DNA of 64,000 nucleotides from Undaria pinnatifida (GCA_012845835.1 JABAKD010000002.1:22316454-22380453), one strand, 5' to 3'; shown: positions 42,691-53,419, counted from the first letter of the stretch. Numbers and translations are program-made. The notes: a model not told the origin generated them from the sequence alone.

Positions 42691-44695
42691 AACGGGAGAA
42701 CAAAAACTTCGTCTTCGTCGTCATCTGCTGCATGGGTGTCCTACACGTTACAAGGTCAATATAATATTGTTGCTCAAGAGAATCGATCAAGGATCGAGAG
42801 TGAAAGGCATATAGAGAGAAATGATTAGTGGTTTCCACAAAACAAAATACATGGTAGAGCAGGTGACACAAAGCGGTACACACCCCCTGAAAATATTGAC
42901 ACAACGGGGGGAAACTGATTTTCCGCGGACGGCGAGGAACTCAAGATTGCTGGAACGATAAGGCCAAACTAATTTCGATACCGATAACGACGACGATAAC
43001 TATCGCTGCCGAACGGAAAAACCGAAGTACTCGATAACGGCAATGAAGGCGAAAACCGGCATGTTCATATTCTGGGAGGGGGTCGCGTCGTCAACATGAG
43101 AACCCGTAAGTACACAAGTGAATACAACACCAGCAGAACGCTCCCGGGATCAACGTATTCCAGGTATTGGCTGCCAGGTATCGTATGTTGCATTGTGTAC
43201 ATGAAGATAAAAAATACACCTGATCGGGTATGCTATACCATACCGAAAGATATTTAGCTTTTCCTCCATGCGTGCCAGGGCGCAGCGATAGCCCGACGAA
43301 CTCAACACATAAAAATGTGTACAGTGCCACACAATGCTACCACCGTGGTGGTACGATCCGTCGGCACTTCTGTTCCCGGGCACCATGTTACACATACCAT
43401 GGAACCACCATCCAGTACGAATGGTTACATACTCCTATGCTATAATATATGTATAGTCTAGACTATGTAGATCAGGAATCTCCGCTGTACCTGGATTCCT
43501 GTGCGACGTCCGACGGGGCGTCCAATGGGACGCCGCGTAGGTATCCAACGACCCCATGGGATGTTCAACAGTAGCAACGATCCCATGGATTGTTTAATGG
43601 GGTCCTATGAGATATCCCACTAGATACGTTGGTTGCATAGGTTGTTCACGTCTAATGAGACGTCCGGTGGGAGCGCCGGCGTCCTATGCATGGTCGTTAA
43701 CCTCTTATGGGCATACCCGAACATACAGCACCAGGCATCATGCGAAGAAGTACCAGGTACCGAGCGCCGGCATGTACGTGAATAGACTACTAGTTCTTTT
43801 GATTTCTTCATTTCATTGTCACCCCTCGGTCCTCATTATGCTATCGTTTGGCAAATTACACCCGTACTGCCGATCAGAACGTGACATCGCCAACAAGCAC
43901 ACAGCAAAGCACAGGGCAATCAGCTCTGCAGCATAGAAGAAACTCTTGGCCCTATCAAATCGCTAGTTGCACCAGATCATGGGCGTCGTATTTCTGCCCT
44001 CTTCACATTTAGTTGCGATAGCGAGACGGGCGGCGTCAGCCACCCACGGAGCGGAGTCTTTGAACTTGTGTACTGTGTTGTGCGGCCATGGCAGCGCAGA
44101 AGTAAGGGCAACGGGAGCCCAAAAAAGTTTATTGTCTGGCTTCTGTTCAGTATATGATCCGGTGGTACTGCGACCTCAAGAACACCTCGGGTGCTCAAAA
44201 CATGCATGCATTTGTTGGTAACGAACGATCATGATAAGCGGCAAGCATGTAGACGGAACAGAACGAGCAACAGACGAACAGGGCGCAAGCAGCAAACGTG
44301 CCTGCTTGCGGTATAAGACCAAACGTAGGAACATTTTCTTTCAAGTACAACCGGACACAAAAATATTGATAAGTAGTAGGTTTTCAGGTAACTATGCACA
44401 CCTAACGTTCAAAGCGGTCCATCTCTCCGTCTTCTGAGGAACCAGAAGACACATAACAAGGGCACGTATTAACGTACTAACGAAGGACGCTTTTGAATCG
44501 ATATTATTATTTTTTATGAAATATTATTGAATTCGATCCGATTGGTGTGAAACACAACGCTTCTTTTCCTCCCATCAGGAAATCACGTATCGTGTATTGT
44601 CAATGTTTTTCGATCGGAATAAATGCAGATTTCGCCATCATATCATCAAAGTCAAGCTTCGCCTCTTTGTTTGTCGTGGCACTTTGTTAAGGAAT
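42691..44695. other. Unassigned region
   Basis: No gene recognised. The interval 43490-43710 has recurring motifs with partial inverted symmetry (GACGTCC, GGACGCC, CCCATGG, GGCGTCC), possibly the ends of an unknown MITE. TACCTGGTA or its complement occurs at 42335-42343 (just outside) and 43751. Confidence 0.4.
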
Positions 44696-45345
44696 TAGTA
44701 GGGTATTAGTCCGTTTGACCACTTGCACAGGTTAACCAATAGCTTACCCAAACTAAGCCTTATAACACTCTCCCCCCCTGAAACGGCGGGATAGCAGGTC
44801 GGCCGGATATACGGCGGACCTCTGTCAATATCCAAGCCGTTTCATTTCCTGGGGATACCAGGAAGAGTATTTTTTTTCAAGTTCGCCATGGGAAAATCTG
44901 AAAAAGTTTATTATGGTGGATGTGGGGATCGAACCCCCGACCCAAAAACCCATGGGCTGTCGACGATGCCATTCGTTAAGGACTTTAGTGGGGTATTAGT
45001 CCGTTTGACCACTTGCAACTGGTTAACCGATAGCTTACCCAAACTAATCCTTATAACACTCTCCCCCCCTGAAACGGCGGGATAGCAGGTCGGCCGGATA
45101 TACGGCGGACCTCTGTCAATATCCAAGCCGTTTCATTTCCTGGGGATACCAGGAAGAGTATTTTTCAAGTTCGCCATGGGAAAATCTGAAAAAGTTTATT
45201 ATGGTGGATGTGGGGATCGAACCCCCGACCCAAAAACCCATGGGCTGTCGACGATGCCATTCGTTAAGGACTTTAGTGGGGTATTAGTCCGTTTGACCAC
45301 TTGCAACTGGTTAACCAATAGCTTACCCAAACTAAGCCTTATAAC
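44696..45345 (-). repeat. SINE C, tandem dimer plus partial third unit
   Basis: A unit of about 288 bp is repeated at 44698-44986 and 44987-45274, with a further partial unit to 45345; differences are few. On the minus strand each unit has AAGTGGTCAAACGGACTAAT (A-box-like) and GGGGGTTCGATCCCCACATC (B box), 3' of which the body runs GGCGAACTTGAAAAATACTC and ATCCGGCCGACCTGCTATCC. The tRNA-like piece is not a functional tRNA: the two boxes are about 80 bases apart and the cloverleaf is not supported. Confidence 0.82.
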
Positions 45346-45539
45346 AACTTGGCTTATCGAGCTAGTGGAAAATTGGTCTTGAGACCGCCAATTTTTTCTT
45401 TTAGGCGCCACCGCCGGGGTACGGTATGGTATAATCTGTGTTACAGAAGAACAGCAGTGTAGACGTATGTGTTATTTCCTATGAGTGCATCTGTGTATGT
45501 ATGCAGTGTGCCCATCGCAGTACTTGGAAAAGTAAAAGA

Positions 45540-45775
45540 TCTAGACTAGTACTTGCAGCCTGCCCGATGAGCCGTATAGTTTTGTAATATACGGAGATAA
45601 CATTCATGATTCAGGTAATGTACAAGCGATATAGGATATTTGTTACTGGGAAATTAGTGTTTTCTATTGGATGGTGGTGTGTTGTCAGAATGTCAGCCAC
45701 CCCGCTGGAAACATGCCTTCTACGGTATGTTTAGTTCTGGGTTGATTCCGATGGGGTACGCCCTTTGATGTTTGG
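45540..45775 (-). repeat. R4 fragment, minus orientation
   Basis: GTACTTGCAGCCTGCCCGAT, GCGATATAGGATATTTG, TGGATGGTGGTGTGTTGTCA, GCCACCCCGCTGGAAACATG, GATTCCGATGGGGTACGCCC are the reverse complement of the B-start and A block at 26965-27320. Confidence 0.78.
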
Positions 45776-46140
45776 GGAGTTTGTTGGGGGTAAGGGCTAC
45801 TCAGGGGGGCAAGAGAAAGACTGGATGGATCATCTGAAGGAGGATATGTCGGTCTTTGGAATGAAATTCGAAGGATGGCGAAAGACTGCTCAGAAGGCTG
45901 GCAGATGGTTTCGAAGAGTAGAGGAGGGAGCCGAGTTGTTCATGCGGAATTGGCATGAAACGAAGAGACGCAAAGCTGCAGAGCGACGCGCAAAGGCTGC
46001 GGCAGCGCCATCCACCGTTGGCATCTCTAAGCGGCCGGGCGGAGGGGGAAGGGGGGGGGGGGCGGGGAGGGGACTGGGGAACGGGGGGAGGGGGGGAGGG
46101 GGAAAGGGAGGAAGGGGGGAGGGGGGAGCGTCATGCCCAA
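45775..46140 (+). pseudogene. Second LINE ORF2 C-terminal remnant
   Basis: The + frame reads GGQEKDWMDHLKEDMSVFGM, KFEGWRKTAQKAGRWFRRVE, EGAELFMRNWHETKRRKAAE, RRAKAAAAPSTVGISKRPGG followed by a Gly-rich low-complexity tail. This helical, Trp- and Arg-rich end resembles C-termini of non-LTR retrotransposon ORF2 proteins, and differs from the 18.8 kb remnant. The assignment is pattern-based. No RT motif is present. Confidence 0.5.
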
Positions 46141-46239
46141 GAGACAGAAGTCTGGGTTTGGCCATCATCGTATTGAAAGTTGTGGGCCTTTTTATAATGG
46201 CCGTCACAAGATAGCATAAGACCGACCTGACTTCTTCGC

Positions 46240-46858
46240 CATGTTGCGTTCTCTCCCAGGCGCCATTGATGATGGACGTGATACCCTCTGTTAGCCCAAT
46301 GCCATCCTTAGCCAGTTCGTAGGGTCTGCTAGTATGACATTTTTCTTTTGTTTTTTCTTTTTCTTTTTCTTTTTCTTCTCTTCTTTTTTCCTTGTTTTCT
46401 TGTCTTTTTCTTCTCTTTGCTTGCCTTTTTCGTTTTGTTTCGTTTTTCCTCTCTTTTCTTTCCTTTCCTTTATCTTCTTTTCTTTTCTTTGTTTATTTTT
46501 CTCCAATTGACTTACGCCTGTCGTGCGTATGCGTAGTGATAGATACTATTAATACGTGTAATATATACGTGGTAGTCTTCCTTGGGTGGCAATCGGAATA
46601 TTTGGTTTCTCCAGGTGTGAGTAGTGAGACGTATGCACCGGCCTGGACCTGGCACATCGTAGACTGACTCCCGATTTCACTTTTATATGTTTCTGGTGGA
46701 GGCATGAATTGCGTCAGCTGTGATATATGCGTGGATCATCTTGGGTTGTGTGTGTTTTTCCCTGGGGTATTCCTCAGCTCCAGAGTGACTGGAGCCTGTC
46801 CTGTGACCACGGACTTGATTATGCGAGTTAGTGTGAGAACAACAACAACAATCAGTCT
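46240..46858 (+). repeat. AAC1 SINE-like repeat, plus strand, (AAC)n tail
   Basis: After a pyrimidine-rich tract (46338-46500) the body reads CTTACGCCTGTCGTGCGTAT, CCTTGGGTGGCAATCGGAAT, ACTGACTCCCGATTTCACTT, GTTTCTGGTGGAGGCATGAA, CCTCAGCTCCAGAGTGACTG, TGTGACCACGGACTTGATTA, GCGAGTTAGTGTGAG and an ACAACAACAACAA tail. A weak tRNA-like head may lie at 46240-46335. Confidence 0.8.
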
Positions 46859-47060
46859 TGGTTTGGTCCAGTTTTTGCCTCCGATTTGTGGGCGGCGTCT
46901 GGCCGATCTTGACTCATCCCGTGTCTTGATTGTGATCATATACATGCTTATGCCGTTTTACGAATGCTGCCGAGGGCCCATCGACGGCTCCCACCTTGAC
47001 ATGATCCATTGCATGATGACCTAGGCAACCCCGTGTACGAGGTACTCCAATACTCCATCC
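46858..47060 (-). repeat. R4 fragment (A0-A), minus orientation
   Basis: CAGTCTTGGTTTGGTCCAGT, GATTTGTGGGCGGCGTCTGG, CCGAGGGCCCATCGACGGCT, ATGATGACCTAGGCAACCCC match 50290-50480. It starts immediately after the AAC1 tail. Confidence 0.75.
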
Positions 47061-47134
47061 AATACGCTAGCGAATGGTGACGTCACCAGAGGTCGTACAG
47101 CGAGGAAGCCTAAACACTTGTTCATACTAGGGAA

Positions 47135-47840
47135 CAATGACCATTATATTAGAACCAATACTCGTGGAGATGAAGGCGCTGGACCGGCGCTGACTCAAGA
47201 CACTTTTTCCCGGTATGCTTCTGGAGCGGTTTTTCTCCGTCGTCGACCTTCACCCTGTACACGACAGTGACGGAACCCGCACGTACACCAGCAACAACAG
47301 AAAGCAAGACCATCGAGACGTAGCCTAAGACAACCAGATACAGGAAGAGGCGGAGCAGTCAGGGATTGACAGCGTGAGCCAGAAGAGCCACGGTCCTTCC
47401 ACCTGCTAGCCAGACCTCCTTGTACATGCTTGCATTGAGCGAGCGATTTCGGGGCTGAGTTTTGAGCTGCAGTTACGAGCGATTCTGCGCGACGATGATT
47501 GTGAAAGGGGGGATGGCAGTGGAAGGACGGCCAGCAAAGCTAATGGAAATGAGCATGGAGCAGCAGCATGCTTGTGCACAGCAGGGGTTTTGGGGAAGGT
47601 CAGGGGAGGAAGCAAGCAGGACAGAGCAAGAGGGGAGGGGACCGCCCCTGCCGCGCCAGCACGAGCCTCGGCTCACAAAAGGCGCGTATTCGTTTCCCTT
47701 GATTCTACTTGTGTTGTTCCATACTTCTCTGTAGAGTTGATTGGTGTGTTGTTTTTGTGTGTGTATCAGGTGGTACAAACAGTTCAGTAGTGTCGTTAAT
47801 TCCTGAAGAGTTCAAGTCGATTTTTCGTTTTTCAAGGCAC
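47135..47840 (-). repeat. X repeat, copy 2, inverted relative to 26110-26825
   Basis: Reverse-complement match to 26110-26825 along its whole length (AAGCACTGGACC-like left end, GAGGCGGAGCAGTCAGGGAT, GAGCGATTCTGCGCGACGAT, GTTGATTGGTGTGTTGTTTT, TCAGGTGGTACAAACAGTTC). The open frame at 47462-47734 parallels that of copy 1 but many residues differ. Confidence 0.75.
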
Positions 47841-47849
47841 ATACTCCGC

Positions 47850-48415
47850 ACATATGATCCCCCCCGCCCCCAACGCCCCCTCCTTCCTCACCACCCGCAC
47901 CATCGCTTAGACCTAGCACCACGCGTATAGCAAACCCCTGCATCTATGCGACCTAAAGCGCCCCCCCCCCGAACCTCCCCCCCCCCTCCCCCACAAGAAA
48001 GATTTATAGTTTCCACACACAAATTAAGCTGCCCCACCTGTCCCTCCCCCCCCCCCGCCCCCCTTTTGATCAAAATCAGGCCCCCACGTCCTGAAAAACT
48101 CCGCCCTCCCCTCACCGGTTATTCGACTTGCAGGATTCACTTGATAAACTGATGCATTTCCTTCCACAGCTGTCGGATTTTGTCCCCCTCAGAAACGGGT
48201 TTCATAGTTTCCGCGCGCAGACTGCCTGACATCACCCTGTTGACCCTGATAGCTACGCTGTAGCTGCAAGGGGAGTCGCCGACCTGTATCCTTAATGAGG
48301 ACACACAACCCGTAATACGCGCGATCGGAGTATCACACACAGCTTGCAAAGATGAGTTTCGACAACATATTCGATCTCACAGCTGGAGTGTCGTATTTTA
48401 GTTTTTATAATATAA
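47850..48415 (+). repeat. FB foldback copy, right arm with C-rich part
   Basis: C-rich 47850-48060 parallels 24020-24120 (CGCACCATCGCTTAGACCTA, GCACCACGCGTATAGCAAAC). From 48060: TTTTGATCAAAATCAGGCCC, CTCACCGGTTATTCGACTTG, CAGCTGTCGGATTTTGTCCC, GGGGAGTCGCCGACCTGTAT, ATCACACACAGCTTGCAAAG and CACAGCTGGAGTGTCGTATT, closing with AT-rich sequence. Confidence 0.87.
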
Positions 48416-49085
48416 TAACACGGCATGATTCTGTATTAGGGTCGCATGTAAGTTGGCACGACTTTCGTGATAACTTTTGAGAAAGATGGCACATTCACTC
48501 GTGGTTCTTTCTGCCCGATATCCTTCCCTTTGTGTCAAGCCACTTGGGGCGACAACGGGCAATCGCCCAGGTGGATGAGGTGGAAAAGAGGACCCAGCCT
48601 GGGCGAGGAGACCAATGAGGCGGAGGGAAGGTCGGCCCGACGGCCGGGGTCAGTACTACTAGAGAGGGACGGATGTAGCACGAGATGAAATGTTAATGAC
48701 TTTTTAACGGTCGTTCTATTTTTGATGTTTTCCGCGCGTTCTTGTGTGCTTGTTGAAATGGTACGCTGCTGACGACGTATCTGGCAGCAGATAATGGTAC
48801 CACGGTCGTATCCAGTCCAACTAAATATTTCATGATTTCCGTGCTTTCTAAGTACGAGGATGTTGGGGACATGTAGTAGCCCCCCCCCGTGACTGAGCTG
48901 AGACGTACGGTATGACCACACATATGTAGCCCGCTCCCGCCATGAGACAGCTGAGAATTGATCAGCTTTGCTGCATGATTTGGCAATTGGGGGTATCATT
49001 GCTGTTGGGATTTACTATCTACAAGATATCTTCTATGACACTATTTGGTTAGTCTTGGGATTTTTCGGGGTTGTGTTATTTTATG
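48416..49085. other. Unassigned spacer
   Basis: No gene recognised. The segment 48530-48690 is GC-rich and opens a 73-codon frame without recognisable domain; a tandem AGCTGAGA-type repeat with TACGGTATGACCACACATATG lies near 48890-48960. Confidence 0.4.
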
Positions 49086-49560
49086 GAAGATATTAGGTAT
49101 ACCTGGTATTAATAGTATTGGGTGAAAGTGTACACGAATAAATTGTGGACGATTTGTTTTTTAATCAATAACATCGGTGATTGTCATTGCGCAAGCATAC
49201 GCGCATGTGCACGTATGTCACGAATGATAATTCATGGTCGGTTGACTTTATTTGTGGTATGATATCACTCATCAGGTGCTCTCCCAATGGGTGTCTAATA
49301 CGATGGGAGATGTGATGTTTGATTGCGTGATCATATCAGTGCTGATTTTTTTTGTTTTTTCTGTCAACTCTGTTGGTACATGTCGCAAGGCATCGTGTCT
49401 CGTTCAGCGGACACGTCGATTCAATATACATGCGCTTGGACTGATGATCAGATTGATGGTGATTTACTGTAGGTATAATATAGACTTGGGGGGATATTGG
49501 ATTTGAATTTTTGAAGATGTTATATATTCGGGTTTTGGATTTGTGACTAGGGAATGTCAA
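49085..49560 (-). repeat. R4 B block, minus orientation
   Basis: Reverse complement of 25130-25580: GGTGCTCTCCCAATGGGTGT, TGTTGGTACATGTCGCAAGG, CGTGTCTCGTTCAGCGGACA, ACTGATGATCAGATTGATGG. One TACCTGGTA 9-mer at 49100. Confidence 0.78.
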
Positions 49561-49564
49561 ATAT

Positions 49565-49793
49565 GTGCTGGTAGAATTGTTGTTGTTGTTGTTGTTGTTG
49601 TTCTCACATAACTCGCATAATCAAGTCCGTGGTCACAGGACAGGCTCCAGTCACTCTGGAGCTGAGGAATACCCCAGGGAAAAACACAAACCAAAGGTGG
49701 TACACGCATATATCACAGCTGACGCACTTCATGCCTCCACCAGAAACATATAAAAGTGAAATCGGGAGTCAGTCTACGATGTGCCAGGTCCAT
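49565..49793 (-). repeat. AAC1 copy, minus strand, 5'-truncated
   Basis: Tail (TTG)n at 49580-49602, then CTCACATAACTCGCATAATC, TCCGTGGTCACAGGACAGGC, CATGCCTCCACCAGAAACAT and GAGTCAGTCTACGATGTGCC. Truncation at the distal end is the expected 5' truncation of target-primed retroposition. Confidence 0.85.
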
Positions 49794-49805
49794 AATAAGG
49801 AACTA

Positions 49806-49977
49806 CAGTAGGTGGCCCTATACAGTGCGGGTATGTGTCACGAAAATTTACCCGCACTATACCGGCCACCCGCACTATATATCAACCGGCCACTTATAAT
49901 AGAGGGGTCCATATTGTGCCAAACGATTTCACCCGCACAATATCGGACACCCGCACTATATAGGGCCACCTACTCTG
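49806..49977. mobile_element. MITE with CAGTAGGTGGCC termini
   Basis: The left end CAGTAGGTGGCCCTATACAG and the right end (reverse complement CAGAGTAGGTGGCCCTATAT) form terminal inverted repeats of about 26 bp with two extra bases on the right. Four internal copies of CCCGCAC(A/T)AT in both orientations form subterminal repeats. About 172 bp, no coding capacity. Ends resemble those of the larger elements at 56241-59826 and 60272-61796. No clear target duplication was found. Confidence 0.78.
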
Positions 49978-49984
49978 TACACGT

Positions 49985-50480
49985 TTTATTTTCGGGATGA
50001 ATGGATCAGATGTAGAGGCATTGCTATCAAGGCAGACATACAAGCAGGGAGGATAAAAGATCTAGTACTTGCAGCCTGCCCGATAAGGGTATAGTTTTGT
50101 AATCTACGGAGATAACTTTCATGATTCACGTATGTACGAGCGATATAGGATATTTGGTATAGTATTGGGAAATTGGTGTTTTCTATTGGATGGTGGTGTG
50201 TTGTCCGAATGTCAGCCACCCTGATGGAAGCATGCCTTCTACGGTATGTTTGGTTCTGGGTTGATTCTGATGGGGTACACCCTTTATATCAGTCTTGGTT
50301 TGGTCCAGTTTTTGCCCCTGATTTGTGGGCGGCTTCTGACCGATCTTGACTCATTTCATGCGTAGACAACGATAATATACATACTTGTGCCTTTTTTACG
50401 ACTGCTGCCGAGGGCCCATCGACGGCTCCCACCTTGACATGATCAACTGCCTGATGACCTAGGCAACCCCGTGAACGACG
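49985..50480 (-). repeat. R4 fragment (B start, A, A0), minus orientation
   Basis: GATGAATGGATCAGATGTAG, GATCTAGTACTTGCAGCCTG, TTGGATGGTGGTGTGTTGTC-like block, GTTTGGTCCAGTTTTTGCCC, CATCGACGGCTCCCACCTTG, GACCTAGGCAACCCCGTGAA. Confidence 0.78.
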
Positions 50481-50564
50481 TACTCCCATAAAATGCGTCG
50501 ACAATTAATTGTGTCTTTTTTTTTGCTAGTCAATTTGTTGTTTTTTCGCCCCTTTTGATGCGGT

Positions 50565-51150
50565 GGGTATTCACCCGGAAATTACCCGTACCCGGGACTT
50601 CTGTGAGTTCTGTACAACCCTACCCGTACCCGGAACGTCTGTGAATTCTGTACGACATTCATACCCGTACCCCAACTTTCCATTTTCGCTATGTCTGTAG
50701 GGCACACACAAAACCATACCCGGGGTATTTACCCCGGCTATTACCGTACAAAGAACTTCTGTAACTTATGTAGGACACTAATACCCGTACCCGGAACTTC
50801 TGGAAGTTCTATACGCCGGTGCCACAAAGACCCAGGGTAAGGGTACAGCATGTTTATACCTGCCCGGAACTTCTGGGAGTTCTGTACGTCCGTGCCACAA
50901 TACCCGAAAGTTCTGAAGTTTTGCAGAACTTTCATACCCGTACCCGGAACTTCTGTGAGTTCTGCAAGACCCGTGCCACAATACCCGGGGTACGGGTACA
51001 GCATGTTTTGTACCCGACCGGAACCTCTACGAGTTCTGCATGCCTGTGCCACAAAATCCCAAAGTTCTGGAAGTTCTGTAACACTTCCATACCCGTACCA
51101 GAAGCTTCTGGAAGTTCTGTAAGACCCCCATACTCTTATCCGGAATCCAC
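50565..51150. repeat. Minisatellite of TACCCGTACCCGGAACTTCTG units
   Basis: About a dozen degenerate units of 45-65 bp combine TACCCGTACCCGGAACTTC with TGxGAGTTCTGTA. GAACTTCTG and AGTTCTG are partly self-complementary, giving many short hairpins. A higher-order period of about 150 bp is visible (GCCACAA at 50820, 50894, 50985, 51048). The many open frames here are repeat artefacts. Confidence 0.8.
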
Positions 51151-51159
51151 AAACCCTGC

Positions 51160-51222
51160 AGAACTTAAGCGTGAAATCTTCTATCTCACAGCTGGGCGCG
51201 TGTTTTGATTTTTATAATATAC
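51160..51222 (+). repeat. FB foldback, terminal fragment
   Basis: CGTGAAATCTTCTATCTCAC, AGCTGGGCGCGTGTTTTGAT and an AT-rich end resemble the last 60 bases of the right arm. Confidence 0.6.
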
Positions 51223-51639
51223 AAAGTTTTTGCGGCTGACGCCGCCCGCTCAATGAAGCGAACCCAAGGTTTTGGCATTGGCCGCCAGCGGTGGCAAACG
51301 TGAATAGGCATTGTTCCTTAACTCTTCCATTCCATAACTCTTTGATCATTATTCCATTTCCCTTATTATTGTCCTCCAATAATTTGCAGGGGGTCCTTCA
51401 TTCAGCAAACAACGTGACGTTGTGTTAACACGATTCAAATGTCTTACTCCGTATAGCGAAAGAACGCAGCTCTTGTCCTTATTTATCGCACCATGATCCT
51501 ATCCTTCAGGGCTGATCAACGCCTCACCTGGATACGCACACCACCACCAAACCCCATATTGTACAAAAGACGTCAGCTGTGAGTTCGACGAATTCAAGGT
51601 CGATACTCATCTTTGCAGGCTGCACACTATAGACTAGTC

Positions 51640-51806
51640 TAATATAACAATAAAAATACACTCCAGCAGTGAGATCGACTAGTTTGTCGAAACTCATATT
51701 TGCAAGCTGTGTGTGATACTTCGATCGCGCGTAATACGAGTTGTGTATCCCCATTAAGGATATAGGTCGGCAACTCCCTTTGAAACTACACAGTGCAGCT
51801 GTCAGG
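51640..51806 (-). repeat. FB foldback, left-arm fragment
   Basis: AACAATAAAAATACACTCCA, GCAGTGAGATCGACTAGTTT, GCTGTGTGTGATACTTCGAT, AAGGATATAGGTCGGCAACT. A PA1 retroposon follows immediately. Confidence 0.82.
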
Positions 51807-52135
51807 GTCACACTACCAGGAAAGATGCCGTTTCGGGTGGCTATCTCCACCGCACCTGACCCTCAGGGAGCAGGCCGGGTAGACATACTCACGCATCCGT
51901 ATACAACCGGAAGCTTGCGTTGCCGGGGTAGTAACGAGGATCGCCGATAGGGACAGCTCACGCTACCGCTATAGTGGGAACCGAAGGACACGCCAGCTAG
52001 CGCTGGATTGCGAAGGCGATTGAGTTAAATCGGCACACGACGTGTATGAAATACGTGGAAGTGTGGTGAGCTTAAGCTTTCTTTTTCCCCATCCGCCGGA
52101 GGATATGAAAAAGTAAAAAAAAAAAAAAAAAAAAA
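51807..52135 (+). mobile_element. PA1 poly(A) retroposon
   Basis: ACTACCAGGAAAGATGCCGT, GGTGGCTATCTCCACCGCAC, GCCGATAGGGACAGCTCACG, ACACGCCAGCTAGCGCTGG, ATACGTGGAAGTGTGGTGAG, TCCCCATCCGCCGGAGGATA and an A21 tail (52115-52135). Same order in 61955-62278 and, 5'-truncated, 58957-59156. Confidence 0.85.
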
Positions 52136-52975
52136 CACCGAATACCATCTGCCTCCGTTCCCCTTGCCGCCTCCTGCGGTAAGGCATGCTGCGAAGCATG
52201 CGCTAGCAGGCTTGTAGCGAGTGGGGGGGGGTCTTTCTGGCGGGTGTACGGCCGGACGCACCCTCAAGGAGTGATACCTTCTTGCTGCTGCGTGTGGCCG
52301 CGAGGCTTAGGCGTGGCGGTAGAGTTGGGTCGTACGTGGTGCGTTAATCATGGTCACCTACGATTCGCGCGTCTTTTTAGGCAGCATCGGCGGAGCCGCA
52401 ATGCTTAATCGGGATGCTCGTGCACTGAGACAGGCGCCACCACGAGCCACACTACGCCGCAGTCTTGGTTTGAGTGGAGGGAATTGCGCTGGCAGGAGGC
52501 TGGACTCGACGACGGAGGAGGAGGGCGACTGGCCGTCGACGGGCGGGGAAGAGACGGATTGAACTCTCCCTGAACGACAACTTTTGTTCTTCAGAGCAGC
52601 ACCGCAAGCTGCGAGGAGCGTTTTGTTTCTTGGGACGGGGGAAAAAGGGAACCGATTGGAATTGAGCGTCAACGAGAGCAAGTGCGAATGAGGGGCCGAG
52701 TGAGCTAAGGCGATGAGGCGGCTATGGAGAGCCACAGTAGAAGGATGGCACACGGAGACCCACGACCCGCACGCACACCATCATCACGAGAGCAGCGATC
52801 GTCTTTTTTCAGGGGGTTTTTACGAGGCAGTAGTACAACATGTTACTTACGTCATTGATTTTTGTAGAGTTGGTAAGAGTTTTATACCTTTCATGGCGAA
52901 CGACCCCCAGCAATTTCAATTTTCAGGCACGGGCGTCGTGGCTGCGCTGCAACCTGTCAGATAACCCGGGAAGAC
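52136..52975. other. Unassigned spacer
   Basis: Overlapping open frames occur on both strands at 52350-52750 (GC-rich, TTxGGGACGGGGGAAAAAGG), without a recognisable domain. No decision on coding strand is possible. Confidence 0.35.
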
Positions 52976-52979
52976 GAGG

Positions 52980-53418
52980 CGATCATTTATATTTATATGG
53001 TGGTTTTGGTTCGATTGCTCTTTTTTCACTGCATGCCCGCCGGTCGTCACTCTGACAGCACTCCAGACAGCAGGCGCGTTCGTCTGTGCTCACGATTACC
53101 GTGCGGTTCGTACGGTGCAGACCCCAACCGCTGTAGCTTGTAGCCGCGAGTTGGTCAGTTGTGGGAACGGGAGAACTCTATGTCTTAGTTGAATGGATAC
53201 CCGCGGCCATGTGAGTTGAGTTTGGACATTGAATCATTTCACTTGTGCGCCTTCTTCGTGTCGTGCGTTTTTAGGCGGGAAAGCGTAGTATTTCCCGGAC
53301 GAATTTTGATTTCATTTAGTTTTTCGGATCTTCCTAGAGGGCTACAGCATCTTTGTGTGACCACGGACTCTAGATGTTTGACGAGAGTTAATGTGAGACA
53401 GTCACAACTACAACACGG
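52980..53418 (+). repeat. AAC2 SINE-like repeat, plus strand
   Basis: Reverse-complement match to 59840-60271: CCGGTCGTCACTCTGACAGC, ACTCCAGACAGCAGGCGCGT, GATTACCGTGCGGTTCGTAC, TCACTTGTGCGCCTTCTTCG, TAGTATTTCCCGGACGAATT. It ends TGTGTGACCACGGACTCTAG, GAGAGTTAATGTGAGACA, a tail shared with AAC1. Confidence 0.8.
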
Positions 53419-53419
53419 G

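Noticed and set aside
44915..45020. tRNA gene in the SINE C region
   Set aside because: A and B boxes are present but about 80 bases apart, acceptor and anticodon stems do not pair, and the segment is repeated as part of a SINE.
45890..46207. Minus-strand Pro-rich ORF opposite the LINE tail
   Set aside because: Complement of the Gly-rich low-complexity end; the + frame has the protein-like sequence.
50565..51150. CRISPR array
   Set aside because: Unit lengths are irregular, spacers are not unique, no cas genes, and the window is eukaryotic.
50741..51208. Several ORFs with repeated LPEVPGTG-like peptides
   Set aside because: They reflect the minisatellite unit in different frames.
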